DNA from: Rubellicoccus peritrichatus
Lineage (GTDB): Bacteria > Verrucomicrobiota > Verrucomicrobiia > Opitutales > Cerasicoccaceae
Reading direction: 5' to 3'
Assembly: GCF_033100135.1 (NCBI RefSeq)
Contig: NZ_CP136920.1
Span: 3,591,001-3,655,000 of the forward strand
Length of the DNA stretch: 64,000 bases
Part shown: positions 17,835-27,023 of the stretch, piece after piece
Position numbering within the stretch: position 1 is the stretch's first letter
How the letters are laid out: each line of letters begins with the position of its first letter
Program-made: the position numbers and the translations under genes
The notes under the pieces: model-generated
Told to the model about the DNA's origin: nothing
Seen by the model: the letters and a program-made list of their open reading frames with translations, nothing else
Databases searched by the model: none

Positions 17835-18947
17835 TCAGCGCGAAGTAAAAACGTCTTCCTCTGTTTTGACATCTACCGCTTCGCCTGGACGAGCGCGAAA
17901 GCCCTGGGTGATGATTTGGGTGCCAGGTGTTATTCCACCAAGTATTTCAACCTCACCTGGAAACCGACGCCCCATTTCAACTTCGATTTGTTCGGCCATG
18001 CCATCAGCACCCACGACCATGACGTACTGTTTATTGGCCAATGGAATCAAGGCGGCTTCATTGATGGTTAAGACTTCATCCGAGCCCAGATTTACAAGGA
18101 TGTTCAGCAACATTCCGGGAAGAAGTGCATGATCCTTGTTCGGAATGAATGCCCGGATTTGAGCAGCACGGCTGATCGGATCAATATTTGGTGAGATGGA
18201 GCGAATTTCTCCTTCAAATATTCGATCTGGAAAGGCAACCGATGTCGCTGTAATTAATTGGCCAGTTTTCAGTTTACTGATGTATCTTTCCGGCACAGTA
18301 AAGTCGACCTTCACCGGGGTCAGGTCACTAATGGTGATAATGGTGTCCGCTGGAGTGACGAGTTGTCCCGGGCTGACTTCCCGAAGGCCGACTTGTCCGT
18401 CGAAAGGGGCCACGATGCGTCTGTCATTCACTCCGGCTTCGATCAAGTCCATTCGGGCACGGGCAATTCCATAGCGTGACATTTCCTCGTCGATGACGGA
18501 ACGAGAGAGGGCGCCGGAATCCTCAACGCTTCTGATACGTTCAATTTGTGCTTCGCGTTCAGCCAGTTGTGCTTTGGCCTCGGCCAGCAGCGCTTGTACT
18601 TCAGTATCATCCAGTTGGACGAGCAAGTCCCCCTTCTTGACCAATTGTCCATCTTCAAAGAGTACCTTGTTGACGCGCTCTGTGATCTTCGATGCCAGCG
18701 CAGTATGCTCATTTGCTTTCACCGTTCCCAGTGCTTCGATCAGGTCATCAATCGTGCGGGTGCTTGCGGTTTCCACAATGACCGGAGCGGGGCCGCCACC
18801 AAATCCTGCTGCTTCTCTGGGCTTTGGAGGAAGCCACATCAGTATTCCCGCGACCACGACTCCAATCAGCCCGAGGATAACAATAACGATCTGCTTTCCT
18901 CCACCGGTCCTTGTGCGTTCCGTCAATTTATCTTTTTCGGTTAACAT
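17835..18947 (-). CDS. RND efflux periplasmic adaptor (membrane fusion protein)
   Basis: A 370-residue HlyD/AcrA-type adaptor linking the RND pump to the outer-membrane channel. One N-terminal membrane anchor (about residues 19-39) is followed by a Gly/Pro-rich linker. The lipoyl halves (VNKVLFEDGQLVKKGDLLVQ and the FDGQVGLREVSPGQLV block) flank a short alpha-hairpin, then come beta-barrel and membrane-proximal domains. ATG at 18947 (MLTEKDK) is chosen because the longer frame begins with TTG at 18986. It is the first gene of the three-gene efflux operon. Confidence 0.94.
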   Translation of the reverse strand: MLTEKDKLTERTRTGGGKQIVIVILGLIGVVVAGILMWLPPKPREAAGFGGGPAPVIVETASTRTIDDLIEALGTVKANEHTALASKITERVNKVLFEDGQLVKKGDLLVQLDDTEVQALLAEAKAQLAEREAQIERIRSVEDSGALSRSVIDEEMSRYGIARARMDLIEAGVNDRRIVAPFDGQVGLREVSPGQLVTPADTIITISDLTPVKVDFTVPERYISKLKTGQLITATSVAFPDRIFEGEIRSISPNIDPISRAAQIRAFIPNKDHALLPGMLLNILVNLGSDEVLTINEAALIPLANKQYVMVVGADGMAEQIEVEMGRRFPGEVEILGGITPGTQIITQGFRARPGEAVDVKTEEDVFTSR

Positions 18948-19050
18948 GGCAAATTTCACAAGATGCCAATAATCAAACTTTAGCAAGCCCTGGCATCTTA
19001 TCTGATTGAAGCATTTATTATCGTGAATGAGTTAAGGCAGCTCTTTATGA

Positions 19051-21261
19051 TCAAAAGAATGGCGTCCTTTTCAGGACTTTATAGTCGATTTCCTGAGCAA
19101 GGTCCTGGCAAATCATTGCATCGTTGATGATCGAGCGATAACGCCGAACCAGACCAAGGACACCAGCTACCTCATGGCTTGAATAGACCAGACCGGCACG
19201 TTCGACCCGGAAAATCGAATGAATCGCCCGGCTCATATCTCTTGTTGATTGGTTAAAGTCTACAGTTTTCTTTGGTGCGTTGCCGCTACGAAACGCTTCG
19301 GAAAGATGATCCATCGATTCGATGACCGCATCATTGGCACTGATAATTTGCGGAGCAAGCCGATCACGAAGTGCAGCAGGCATGTCCCGTTGAAAGGTCT
19401 GCTCAAGTGCTCGCATGCGGAAGCTTAATGATTGCATGGCGAGGGCAAACTTACGTGCATCTGACTTCGCTTTTTGCTCTTCACCCCTAAAAGCAATTTG
19501 GTTGAGCCAGATTTCCGCATCACGAGCAACTGGTGAAACTTTTCCTTTCAGGATCGCCAGTGCATCTGGGGCTGCCTTTCCACTGAGTCTCACCGGCGTG
19601 TAGGAGCGAAGGAAAGCTCCGGCTCGATCAAAGAAGTGTTCAAAGTCCTTGCGTAGTTCGTGTTCAGGAATGACTGGCCAGATAAGGCGTTGAATGACCG
19701 CCGCTATAATCACGCCGAGCAGGATTCCCATAAAGCGATCAACCCCAGCCGCCAGAGAGACACTCTGCTCGTTGGTGACAGCAGTCATGAGCGTAAATGC
19801 GAGAAAGGCCTGAAACCCGGCATAGGCATAAGCGGGTTTACCAAAGTTGACATAGGCGAAGGGAAAGAAGCAGAGAAAAAGTGGAATCGAAAAAGCCAGA
19901 TAGGATGAAACATATGGCTCAACAAAAACGATGGCAAAGGCGCCCAAGGTGGCTCCGAAGAGACAGCCGACAAGCCGCAGCAATGATTTACTGTTACTGG
20001 CTGTGACCGACATCTGGATAACAATTGAGGTCGTAATGACTGCCTGTAAGCCGCCAGGCCATTGCAACCAGAGCCAAGTATAGATTGCAGCAACACAGGC
20101 TATGGCAACCTTGATGCCGTGCTTCAGTCTCCGTTTGTCGATAATGGCGTCCGGTTTGTATGTGACCGTGTCTTTGTTCGCGGGCGTTTTACTCCGTGCA
20201 GAGTAGGCGTGTTCCGCAACATCAGCCAATTCGTCCAAGGCAATCCGAATATCATTGAGATTGGCAAGGATGGCATAAAGGTGCGTTGTATCTTCGATAG
20301 GGTAATTGGAATTGATTCCATTGTGGCGGACTTTTTCCAAACGCTGGTCAACAGCATCAGCAATTGGGAAGAGATCTGCTTTTTCTGGAACTTTACTACT
20401 GCGAAACGCTTCACCGATTTCTTCCAGGCGGCTTAATAGAGCATTCGTGAAATTATGTAGTTCGGGTTCAATTTCCCTGATGAAGTTTTTTGGGAATCGA
20501 GCCTCGGCAGCTCTTCGCATCACGGCGAGAGCGATCAACAGATTCTCCATGCGGGTGATAATGTCGTCGAACTCTGATTGATGATGTGCTACGAGTTGGC
20601 TGTCCTTGCGGGCCTGTAGGATCAATGGCCGTAGGTCACTGATCGCGCCGGTCAGTTTGTCTTCAAGAACTTGAGGATCAATCAATGACTTCTCATCGGA
20701 CAAGTAAGTTTCACAACCATATTTTAACAGCTTAGCACAGTCTTTGAGGTTGTCTCCGATTTTGGCGACAAGCGCTTTGCCGGCGCTTTGAGGCAGGATG
20801 ATGGCATTGACTGCCAGTGCGACGAGAATTCCTAAGCTAATCTCCGACACCCGGAAATAGACAACAGACCAGATATTGGTTGGATCCTGCAGGCTATCAA
20901 CACATACGATGACTGTTGTGATTCCACCCAAAAGAAAAGCATAGGGATACCAGGTACCAGCGCTATAGTAGCCTGTGAAGATGAGCAGGGGTACAAACAT
21001 GAGCAAGTAAGCGGATTGCTCCTGAACAAAGGCTGCGGTAATGAACCAGGCGAAAAAACCACCAAAAACCGTCGCCAGAATACGCATGATACTCTTCTCA
21101 AGAGCAGCGCCCACGTAGGGCAGGGTGACGACCATCGTTGAGATCGCCGCCCAGTAGGGCTTGTCCCAATCAAACAACATTGCTAGGCCAATTGCAATGA
21201 CCGCAGAGAGCGAGGCCTTACAGGCGGTTACCCATTGTAGCGCTTTGGGCTTTAGTAGCAT
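19051..21261 (-). CDS. FUSC-family efflux permease (AaeB/YccS-like)
   Basis: A 736-residue inner-membrane protein of the fusaric-acid-resistance/aromatic-acid exporter class. An N-terminal set of six helices (about residues 10-165) and a cytoplasmic segment (about 170-385) are followed by a second set of six helices (about 390-545) and a C-terminal helical cytoplasmic domain: the two-halved FUSC layout. AaeB in E. coli exports p-hydroxybenzoate with adaptor AaeA and small protein AaeX (DUF1656). Here the DUF1656 and adaptor genes lie just upstream on the other strand, so the set is complete but divergent. An inverted repeat element occupies the shared upstream region. Confidence 0.9.
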   Translation of the reverse strand: MLLKPKALQWVTACKASLSAVIAIGLAMLFDWDKPYWAAISTMVVTLPYVGAALEKSIMRILATVFGGFFAWFITAAFVQEQSAYLLMFVPLLIFTGYYSAGTWYPYAFLLGGITTVIVCVDSLQDPTNIWSVVYFRVSEISLGILVALAVNAIILPQSAGKALVAKIGDNLKDCAKLLKYGCETYLSDEKSLIDPQVLEDKLTGAISDLRPLILQARKDSQLVAHHQSEFDDIITRMENLLIALAVMRRAAEARFPKNFIREIEPELHNFTNALLSRLEEIGEAFRSSKVPEKADLFPIADAVDQRLEKVRHNGINSNYPIEDTTHLYAILANLNDIRIALDELADVAEHAYSARSKTPANKDTVTYKPDAIIDKRRLKHGIKVAIACVAAIYTWLWLQWPGGLQAVITTSIVIQMSVTASNSKSLLRLVGCLFGATLGAFAIVFVEPYVSSYLAFSIPLFLCFFPFAYVNFGKPAYAYAGFQAFLAFTLMTAVTNEQSVSLAAGVDRFMGILLGVIIAAVIQRLIWPVIPEHELRKDFEHFFDRAGAFLRSYTPVRLSGKAAPDALAILKGKVSPVARDAEIWLNQIAFRGEEQKAKSDARKFALAMQSLSFRMRALEQTFQRDMPAALRDRLAPQIISANDAVIESMDHLSEAFRSGNAPKKTVDFNQSTRDMSRAIHSIFRVERAGLVYSSHEVAGVLGLVRRYRSIINDAMICQDLAQEIDYKVLKRTPFF

Positions 21262-21298
21262 CGTATTGGTCTTTGCATGTCTCTTCCTGTTAAATTAA

Positions 21299-21449
21299 AA
21301 CCGCAGAGCACGCAAAGAGCGCAGAGTATTTAACTGGAAATAGTTCGAGAAACTCTACTGTCGTTGATTATTCTAAAGATATAAGGTTTAAAAACGTGCG
21401 GCTTCAATAATTTGAGAAAGACTTTGTGGTCTTTGCGTGCTTTGTGGTT
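21299..21449. mobile_element. MITE-like element with 29-bp imperfect terminal inverted repeats
   Basis: The left arm (21299-21327) and right arm (21421-21449) are inverted copies matching at 24 of 29 positions, with a perfect core GCACGCAAAGA. The interior is about 93 bp, non-coding and AT-rich. Similar CGCAGAG/CGCAAAG palindromic repeats are frequent between genes in many bacteria. No other full copy was found in the window. It fills much of the divergent promoter region between FUSC and DUF1656. Confidence 0.55.
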
Positions 21450-21527
21450 AAAAAGATCATAGATCCGGGTGGATAGTTTCGGCATTGTCAATTGAGGTGA
21501 CATACTTGATATAATAGCTTCATATTG

Positions 21528-21815
21528 ATGGTGTTAGGTCTTACAGATATAGGAATGACTGCTTCCACGAGCTACTTCAATCCCTTTGGTTGGATACCTG
21601 ATGATTGGCGTTTTCCGCCCGAAGTCGAATTGGCAGGCTTCTACCTAACGCCAATTTTCTTTGTAATCGCAGCGGCATTGCTGCTTGGAGTGGTTACCGC
21701 CTGGGTTGCTGACCGGCTTTCACTGTCTCGCTTTATCTGGCACCCGCCATTGTTTCTCATTGCTTTGATCTTTATCTATGGCTTTGTCCTCACACTCATG
21801 TTTTTGCCACAATGA
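21528..21815 (+). CDS. DUF1656 small membrane protein (AaeX-like)
   Basis: A small inner-membrane protein of about 95 residues with two predicted helices (about residues 43-63 and 72-92). It matches the DUF1656/AaeX family, which is nearly always encoded beside FUSC pumps and their HlyD-type adaptors. FPPEVELAGFYLTPIFF is the recognisable family block. The frame can begin with TTG at 21525; ATG at 21528 is used here, and a later ATG at 21555 is also possible. Its stop overlaps the start of the adaptor fusion by 4 bp (ATGA at 21812-21815), indicating translational coupling. Confidence 0.82.
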   Translation: MVLGLTDIGMTASTSYFNPFGWIPDDWRFPPEVELAGFYLTPIFFVIAAALLLGVVTAWVADRLSLSRFIWHPPLFLIALIFIYGFVLTLMFLPQ

Positions 21816-23566
21816 AAGGTTTTCTCAAAGTCAGCATCACTCTTGCCGTCGTTGCTATTGCGATCGGCTTGGGTTTGCTAGTGTGGCGGGATTATCTGAT
21901 TTATCCCTGGACGCGTGATGGGCAGGTCCGGGCTTATGTTGTCGGGATTGCTGCACGGGTCGATGGTCCGATGATTGACGTTGCGGTTGTCGACAACCAG
22001 TGGGTTAATCGTGGTGATTTGCTGTTTGAGATTGATCCAACCGACTTTGAGCAGCGGGTTGCCGCTGCGAAAGCTGCGATCAATAGCGCTACGGTTGCTG
22101 CTGAAAATCTGGCTGCTGAAGTCGAGCGTCGGCGAGACCTTGTGGCGCAGAGTCTGATTTCTCTGGAAGAGTTTCAAACCATAGAAACGCAGTATGCTGA
22201 AGCCGTTGCAGCAATTGCCGTCGACGAGGCTGAGCTTGAGCTGGCCCGATTGAATCTCAGTTACACCAAAGTCTACGCGACGGTTGATGGCTATGTGACC
22301 AACTTGCAGGTTGCGGAGGGAACCTATGTCACGGCAGGCCAACCTTTAGTTGCTCTGGTTGATGCTTCATCTTTCTGGGTCTGGGGGTATTTCAAGGAAA
22401 CCGATCTTAGTAATATTAAATCTGGTGATCTTGCTGAGGTTCGCTTCATGGGGCATTATTCAGAACCAATCGAAGGTCGCGTCGAAAGCATTGGTTGGGG
22501 GATATTTCAGGAAGATGGTTCGGAAGGGCAGGATTTGCTTCCTTACGTCAAACCAACAGTTGATTGGGTGCGGTTGGCTCAACGTTTCCCAGTGCGCATC
22601 AAGCTCATAGATCCACCCGAAAATATTCCTTTGAGAATTGGTATGACTGCCAGTGTGATGGTCTTGCCGAAGGCTGATTCACAAGAACAAAGCAATCTGC
22701 AATCCACTCCCAATATCTCTTCTTACCCCAAGGAGCTGGTCGATGGCCGTGGAGATGTCGTTGTCATTCCAACAGAACCCAAGCGGATTATCAGCCTTGC
22801 ACCGAGCACGACTGAGATAGCTTTGGAACTTGGAGAAGGTGAAAATTTAATTGCCGTAACGGAACATTGTGTCCTGCCTGAAGGGTTTAAAACTGATCTT
22901 CCACGACTTTCCACTTACCCCAGCTTACCATTCGAAGTGATTGTTTCGTTACAACCTGATTTGATTCTTCTGGCTGATATTACCAATGCTTCCGATGTGA
23001 TAAGGCTTCGCCGATTCGGGATTCCAGCCTTGGTTATGAATAGCACAGGATATCAAGGTGTCATTGAGGATGTTGGTCTCGCAGCTGATGCTTTGGAGCG
23101 TCATGACGATGGCGCTGAAGTGATATTGGAATTGGCGGAAGCAAGAGCTATCGCTCAAAAGACTCACGATACGAATCCTGAATGGAAAAAGCCTCGTGTT
23201 GTTCTTTTTCTTGATCGCGAAGGAAAGTTTGCCGCAGGTCCGGGTAGCTTTGCTGATGGGTTGATCGAGGTTGCAGGTGGCGTTAATATCGCGGCCGGAG
23301 CATTGGAACGATGGCCTCAACTCAGTCGTGAATTTTTAGTCGAAGCCGATCCGGAAGTTATATTGATTTCAGAGGCCGGGGGCAGGGGGGAACCATTGTC
23401 TCAAAGCGAATTGAGTACCTTTCGCGATGATGCTGTTTGGAGTAATCTTAGCGCCGTTCGTGAAGGTCGCGTCTATCTGATCGATTCGGCCCGTCTGAGC
23501 GTACCCGGTCCTGGCGTCAAAGACTCACTGCTACAAGTAGCCAAGGCAATTCAGGATAATGGGTAG
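21812..23566 (+). CDS. Fusion: HlyD/AaeA-type adaptor plus BtuF-type substrate-binding domain
   Basis: A 584-residue protein joining two normally separate families. Residues 1-287 are an AaeA-like membrane fusion protein: anchor helix 5-25, the YPWTRDGQVRA motif, lipoyl half with DNQWVNRGDLLFEID, a coiled hairpin (about 78-148), the second lipoyl half VAEGTYVTAGQPL, and a barrel ending RIGMTASVMVLPK. Residues 288-315 are a polar linker. Residues 316-584 are a PF01497-type periplasmic binding domain: KRIISLAPSTTEIALELG, EHCVLPE (Cys353), LQPDLILL, and a C-terminal VYLIDSARLSVPGPG. That class binds cobalamin, haem or iron-chelates for ABC import. The frame is continuous. With DUF1656 and FUSC it forms an AaeXAB-like system. 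Fusion to a solute receptor suggests export or capture of a metal chelate or corrinoid-like compound (inference). Confidence 0.88.
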   Translation: MKGFLKVSITLAVVAIAIGLGLLVWRDYLIYPWTRDGQVRAYVVGIAARVDGPMIDVAVVDNQWVNRGDLLFEIDPTDFEQRVAAAKAAINSATVAAENLAAEVERRRDLVAQSLISLEEFQTIETQYAEAVAAIAVDEAELELARLNLSYTKVYATVDGYVTNLQVAEGTYVTAGQPLVALVDASSFWVWGYFKETDLSNIKSGDLAEVRFMGHYSEPIEGRVESIGWGIFQEDGSEGQDLLPYVKPTVDWVRLAQRFPVRIKLIDPPENIPLRIGMTASVMVLPKADSQEQSNLQSTPNISSYPKELVDGRGDVVVIPTEPKRIISLAPSTTEIALELGEGENLIAVTEHCVLPEGFKTDLPRLSTYPSLPFEVIVSLQPDLILLADITNASDVIRLRRFGIPALVMNSTGYQGVIEDVGLAADALERHDDGAEVILELAEARAIAQKTHDTNPEWKKPRVVLFLDREGKFAAGPGSFADGLIEVAGGVNIAAGALERWPQLSREFLVEADPEVILISEAGGRGEPLSQSELSTFRDDAVWSNLSAVREGRVYLIDSARLSVPGPGVKDSLLQVAKAIQDNG

Positions 23567-23782
23567 CCATTTGCTCGAGATGATTGCATTCCTGATTCAT
23601 AATGAGGGACTTAAAACCACGAATACGATTTCTAAAGCTGATTTTATGTTAAGTATGGCTTTAATTGAGGTGGGAAATCATCTCGATTTCGTCCACATAT
23701 TTTGCCACATGAAAGTGTCCATTCATTAATCCTCAATTTTTAGGGTTGCTTTACGGCGAAATATGGGCATTAAACCTCAATT
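23567..23782. other. Intergenic region with 11-bp inverted repeat
   Basis: TCGAGATGATT (23575-23585) and its exact reverse complement AATCATCTCGA (23676-23686) lie 90 bp apart. There is no T-run or recognised site, and no gene was seen. Confidence 0.4.
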
Positions 23783-24325
23783 ATGGAAGAGAGTCGCCGG
23801 ATACAAATCTTTTGGGTGGTAGGAATTGTGTTGGGACTTCTTGGGACCATATTCCATTTGAATGTGGTGCCTCATGCCTGGAAAAAAGCCACTCAGCCGA
23901 AGCCGCCCGAGATTTGGTCTTATATCAAGAAAGAATCAGATCGTAAGGGTTTGAACCCGAATTTCGTTTATTCAATCGCTTTTGCCGAAAGTACTCTCAA
24001 TCCCTATGCCGATACAGGTTATGCCCGCGGCTTGATGCAGATGAGCGAAGTTGCCTGGATTACAGTGGACAAGTCTTCCTACAACAACGCTTTCGACTGG
24101 AAGGATAATGTTAATGCCGGGACAGCTTATCTCGATCACCTGAAGGATGAGCTTTCGAAGTCCGGCAATTTTAGCTATCCGCTGCTGGCAGCGAGCTATC
24201 GCTATGGCATTAACAAGGTTCGCCGGGCCAACTACGAGATTTCTGAGTTACCAAGGCCTAAGAACAAGATCTACCAGGAATTGTTCACTGGCATGCTTGC
24301 TCCGGTGGATCCGCCGGTTTCTTGA
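23783..24325 (+). CDS. Membrane-anchored lytic transglycosylase (SLT domain)
   Basis: A 180-residue peptidoglycan lytic transglycosylase cutting the MurNAc-GlcNAc bond. Residues 8-30 form a single N-terminal membrane anchor. The goose-type lysozyme-like domain covers about 43-175: catalytic Glu69 in IAFAESTLNPYA, then RGLMQMSE (the usual GLMQ motif), NVNAGTAYLDHL and LLAASYRYGINKV (in place of the usual A-Y-N-x-G). It is shorter than most SLT enzymes and is probably a small stand-alone form. The start has no clear ribosome site. Neighbours give no functional link. Confidence 0.9.
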   Translation: MEESRRIQIFWVVGIVLGLLGTIFHLNVVPHAWKKATQPKPPEIWSYIKKESDRKGLNPNFVYSIAFAESTLNPYADTGYARGLMQMSEVAWITVDKSSYNNAFDWKDNVNAGTAYLDHLKDELSKSGNFSYPLLAASYRYGINKVRRANYEISELPRPKNKIYQELFTGMLAPVDPPVS

Positions 24326-24573
24326 GGGCAGGGCACAGTCCTTTTTGACTCACCACACTTTGCTGCAGTGAGAGGTATTGATTGGTTCTTTTAAGGCCTA
24401 ATAGCAAATTGTTGGAATTTGCGTTGATTCAATTGCTAAAGATCAATCACAGACATGCATGTGCGCATTCCAGCCATGGCTGTGAAAGTGCTTTTAAGGT
24501 ATACTAATCGCCTTTATTAATAGGGTGTAGCCGACAATTGGAAATGCCCTGGATGAAAGAACAAAGATAAGTC

Positions 24574-27015
24574 ATGGATAGGCCGACTCGTAGAATTGAT
24601 TGGTACCGAACCAAGGTGAAACCGGAATTGATGCGTGAACTCAGTGAATCGAGTGATCTGAAAGGACTTTTTCAAGCCGGAGGCCATCTCGGCCTTGTTG
24701 CAATGTCGGGTGGACTGGCGGTTTTTGTAAGTTTAAATTATGCCTGGTTCTGGCTGATTCCAGTACTTTTTGTTCACGGAACATTTTGCTCAAATATGAA
24801 TGCCGGAGTTCATGAGTTGATTCATGAACGCGTATTTAAAACACCTTGGATGAATCGTGCTGCCCTAAGCATCATTTCGTTTATGACTTGGTGGAATCAT
24901 CGTTTTTTCCTGCTGAGTCATAACGAGCATCACAAATACACTTTGCACCAGCCGGATGATTTGGAGGTGACTTTGCCACAGCACTTGACCTTCCCGCAAA
25001 TCGTCGAGTCGTTTATCATCGATTACAAAACTCCTTTTCGAAAATTCAGAGATCATGCCAGATTGGCGATGGGACGAACTAAAGGATCATGGGAAGAGCA
25101 CGTCATTCGCCGGGAAGATAAGAAGACGCAACAGTGGGTATTTAACTGGTCACGTATCATGCTGGCCGGGCATGGAGCTGTGCTATTCTATAGTATATAC
25201 AGTGGACTATGGATCTTGCCCATTGTAGTGTCGTTGGGTCGCTTTTATGCCGGAGGATTAGCATTACTCGTTGGGGCAACGCAGCACATTGGCTTGGTCG
25301 ACAAGGTGAATGATTTTCGTGTGTGTTGCCGGACTATTCAGCTCAACCGCTTCTTTGCGTTTCTTTATTGGAACATGAATTACCATATTGAGCATCACAT
25401 GTATCCAGTGGTTCCATGTTACAATTTGCCAAGGTTACACGAAGCGATAAAGCATGAGCTTCCACGAACACCAAAGGGTTTGTTTGAGACCTGGGTTCAG
25501 ATTGCATATATTTTGAATCGTCAGAAGTACGAACCGGACTATCAGTATCGTGCACCATTGCCAACCGATCCAGTTGAATCCAGTGTAGACCAGGCTCCAG
25601 TTGTTGAAGAGATGGAGAAAGAAGTCGTGATTGCTAAAGTCTGGGAGTGCGCGCTCTGTGGTTTCATTTACGATGAAGAAGCTGGCTTGCCCGAAGAGGG
25701 AATTGAGCCGGGAACTCGTTGGGATGATATTGCTGATGACTGGATTTGCCCGGTGTGTGGTGTGAGTAAGGCTCAGTTTAAGATGATTGAGATTTCTCGT
25801 GAAGTTGCAGCGAAGAAGCAGGCTAATCCTATAGACGCTTACGGTGACCCTATCATTATTGTTGGCAGTGGTATCGCCGGCTATAATCTGGCCAGAGAGA
25901 TTCGCAAGCACGATGACAGCGTTCGCTTGATGATGATCACTCGTGATGGTGGTGAGTCATACTACAAGCCTATGCTATCCAATGCGTTGACTACCGGTAA
26001 ACATGTCGACGACCTTGTGCTGGCTGAGCATGCCAAGATGGCAAATCAGCTTAAGCTCGAGATTTTCACCCATACAAACGTTACAGAAATTGATTCAGAG
26101 AACAAGACGATCAAGACAAGTGGCGGAGACTATAAGTATCACAAACTTGTTCTGGCCTTGGGGGCAGATCAGATTTCATTACCAATTCAAGGCAATGAAG
26201 CTCATCAGATTCTGACTGTAAATGATTTAGACGATTTTCGTAAGTTTACACAAGCCCTGCCGAAAGCGGGTAAGGTTGCTGTGATTGGTGCCGGGTTGAT
26301 TGGGTGTGAGTTTGCTAATGACCTGGCGTCAAGTGGTTACTCTGTCGATGTCATGGATATCGCAGACAGACCTTTGGCCCAGCTATTGCCCGAAGGGCTT
26401 AGTAAAAATCTTGAATTCATCCTGGCGCAAATTGGAGTATCATGGCAGATGGGCTGCTCAGTTTCCTCGATCAATAAGGGAACTGAGCGACCTTATGTTT
26501 GCCAGTTGAGTGATGGGCGAGAACTGGAAGCCGACCTAGTCTTATCTGCGGTCGGTTTACGTCCACGTATCGAGTTAGCGAAGCAGGCTGGCTTGCATAC
26601 CAATAAAGGAATCGTGGTTGATGAATCACTGGCTACCTCGGATCCGTCTATTTATGCCCTCGGTGATTGTATTGAAATGAATGGAGAGCTGTTGCCATAT
26701 GTCATGCCAATTATGCATGAGACCAAGGCACTGGCCCGGACGCTAACAGGGGATGCAGCAAAGGTTGAGTATCCTGTCATGCCAGTGACAGTGAAAACAG
26801 CGAGCTGCCACGTAACCATCATTCCGCCGAAAAGAGGAGCTGAAGGCGAATGGCGATATCCACAGGGTGAGGATGGTTATATTGCGGAATTCTATGAAGC
26901 AGGCGAGAAGCTTACTGGTGTTGCTCTGATCGGAGATGCTTCCAGCAAAGCCGAAAGCTATGTTGCAAGGCTTAGTGAAAATACATCACAGCCAGAGCCG
27001 CTTGTTAGTGTGTGA
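24574..27015 (+). CDS. Three-domain fusion: fatty acid desaturase, rubredoxin, rubredoxin reductase
   Basis: An 813-residue protein carrying a di-iron membrane oxygenase and its whole electron chain. Residues 1-330 are a fatty-acid-desaturase-type domain with His boxes HELIH (80-84), HNEHH (116-120) and HIEHH (271-275), plus QHIGL near 238, with membrane helices between. Residues 355-405 are rubredoxin: Cys359/Cys362 and Cys392/Cys395, the two CxxC iron ligands. Residues 425-813 are an FAD-dependent NAD(P)H:rubredoxin reductase: FAD site GSGIAG (431-436), a second dinucleotide fold [14 protein letters not shown], and the LGDC FAD-contact motif. Electrons would pass NAD(P)H to FAD to rubredoxin to the di-iron site. 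The histidine pattern fits acyl desaturases better than AlkB alkane hydroxylases, but hydroxylation cannot be ruled out. It is followed tail-to-tail, 8 bp later, by the SDR gene. Confidence 0.93.
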   Translation: MDRPTRRIDWYRTKVKPELMRELSESSDLKGLFQAGGHLGLVAMSGGLAVFVSLNYAWFWLIPVLFVHGTFCSNMNAGVHELIHERVFKTPWMNRAALSIISFMTWWNHRFFLLSHNEHHKYTLHQPDDLEVTLPQHLTFPQIVESFIIDYKTPFRKFRDHARLAMGRTKGSWEEHVIRREDKKTQQWVFNWSRIMLAGHGAVLFYSIYSGLWILPIVVSLGRFYAGGLALLVGATQHIGLVDKVNDFRVCCRTIQLNRFFAFLYWNMNYHIEHHMYPVVPCYNLPRLHEAIKHELPRTPKGLFETWVQIAYILNRQKYEPDYQYRAPLPTDPVESSVDQAPVVEEMEKEVVIAKVWECALCGFIYDEEAGLPEEGIEPGTRWDDIADDWICPVCGVSKAQFKMIEISREVAAKKQANPIDAYGDPIIIVGSGIAGYNLAREIRKHDDSVRLMMITRDGGESYYKPMLSNALTTGKHVDDLVLAEHAKMANQLKLEIFTHTNVTEIDSENKTIKTSGGDYKYHKLVLALGADQISLPIQGNEAHQILTVNDLDDFRKFTQALPKAGKVAVIGAGLIGCEFANDLASSGYSVDVMDIADRPLAQLLPEGLSKNLEFILAQIGVSWQMGCSVSSINKGTERPYVCQLSDGRELEADLVLSAVGLRPRIELAKQAGLHTNKGIVVDESLATSDPSIYALGDCIEMNGELLPYVMPIMHETKALARTLTGDAAKVEYPVMPVTVKTASCHVTIIPPKRGAEGEWRYPQGEDGYIAEFYEAGEKLTGVALIGDASSKAESYVARLSENTSQPEPLVSV

Positions 27016-27023
27016 TAAATTGT

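Noticed and set aside
17822-17872. Upstream extension of the AcrB-type pump by 17 codons
   Set aside because: It would overlap the adaptor gene by 38 bp and precede the normal HAE1 N-terminus with an unlikely basic leader.
22672-22765. Possibility that the adaptor/BtuF fusion is two genes merged by a lost stop
   Set aside because: The frame is continuous with a linker-like polar segment, and no second start with a ribosome site was seen at the junction. A sequencing error cannot be excluded without the reads, so it was kept as a fusion with that caveat.
24574-25560. AlkB-type alkane hydroxylase as the identity of the first domain of the fusion
   Set aside because: The His boxes (HELIH, HNEHH, HIEHH) fit the acyl desaturase pattern; the AlkB marker boxes (EHxxGHH and LQRHxDHH) are not present.
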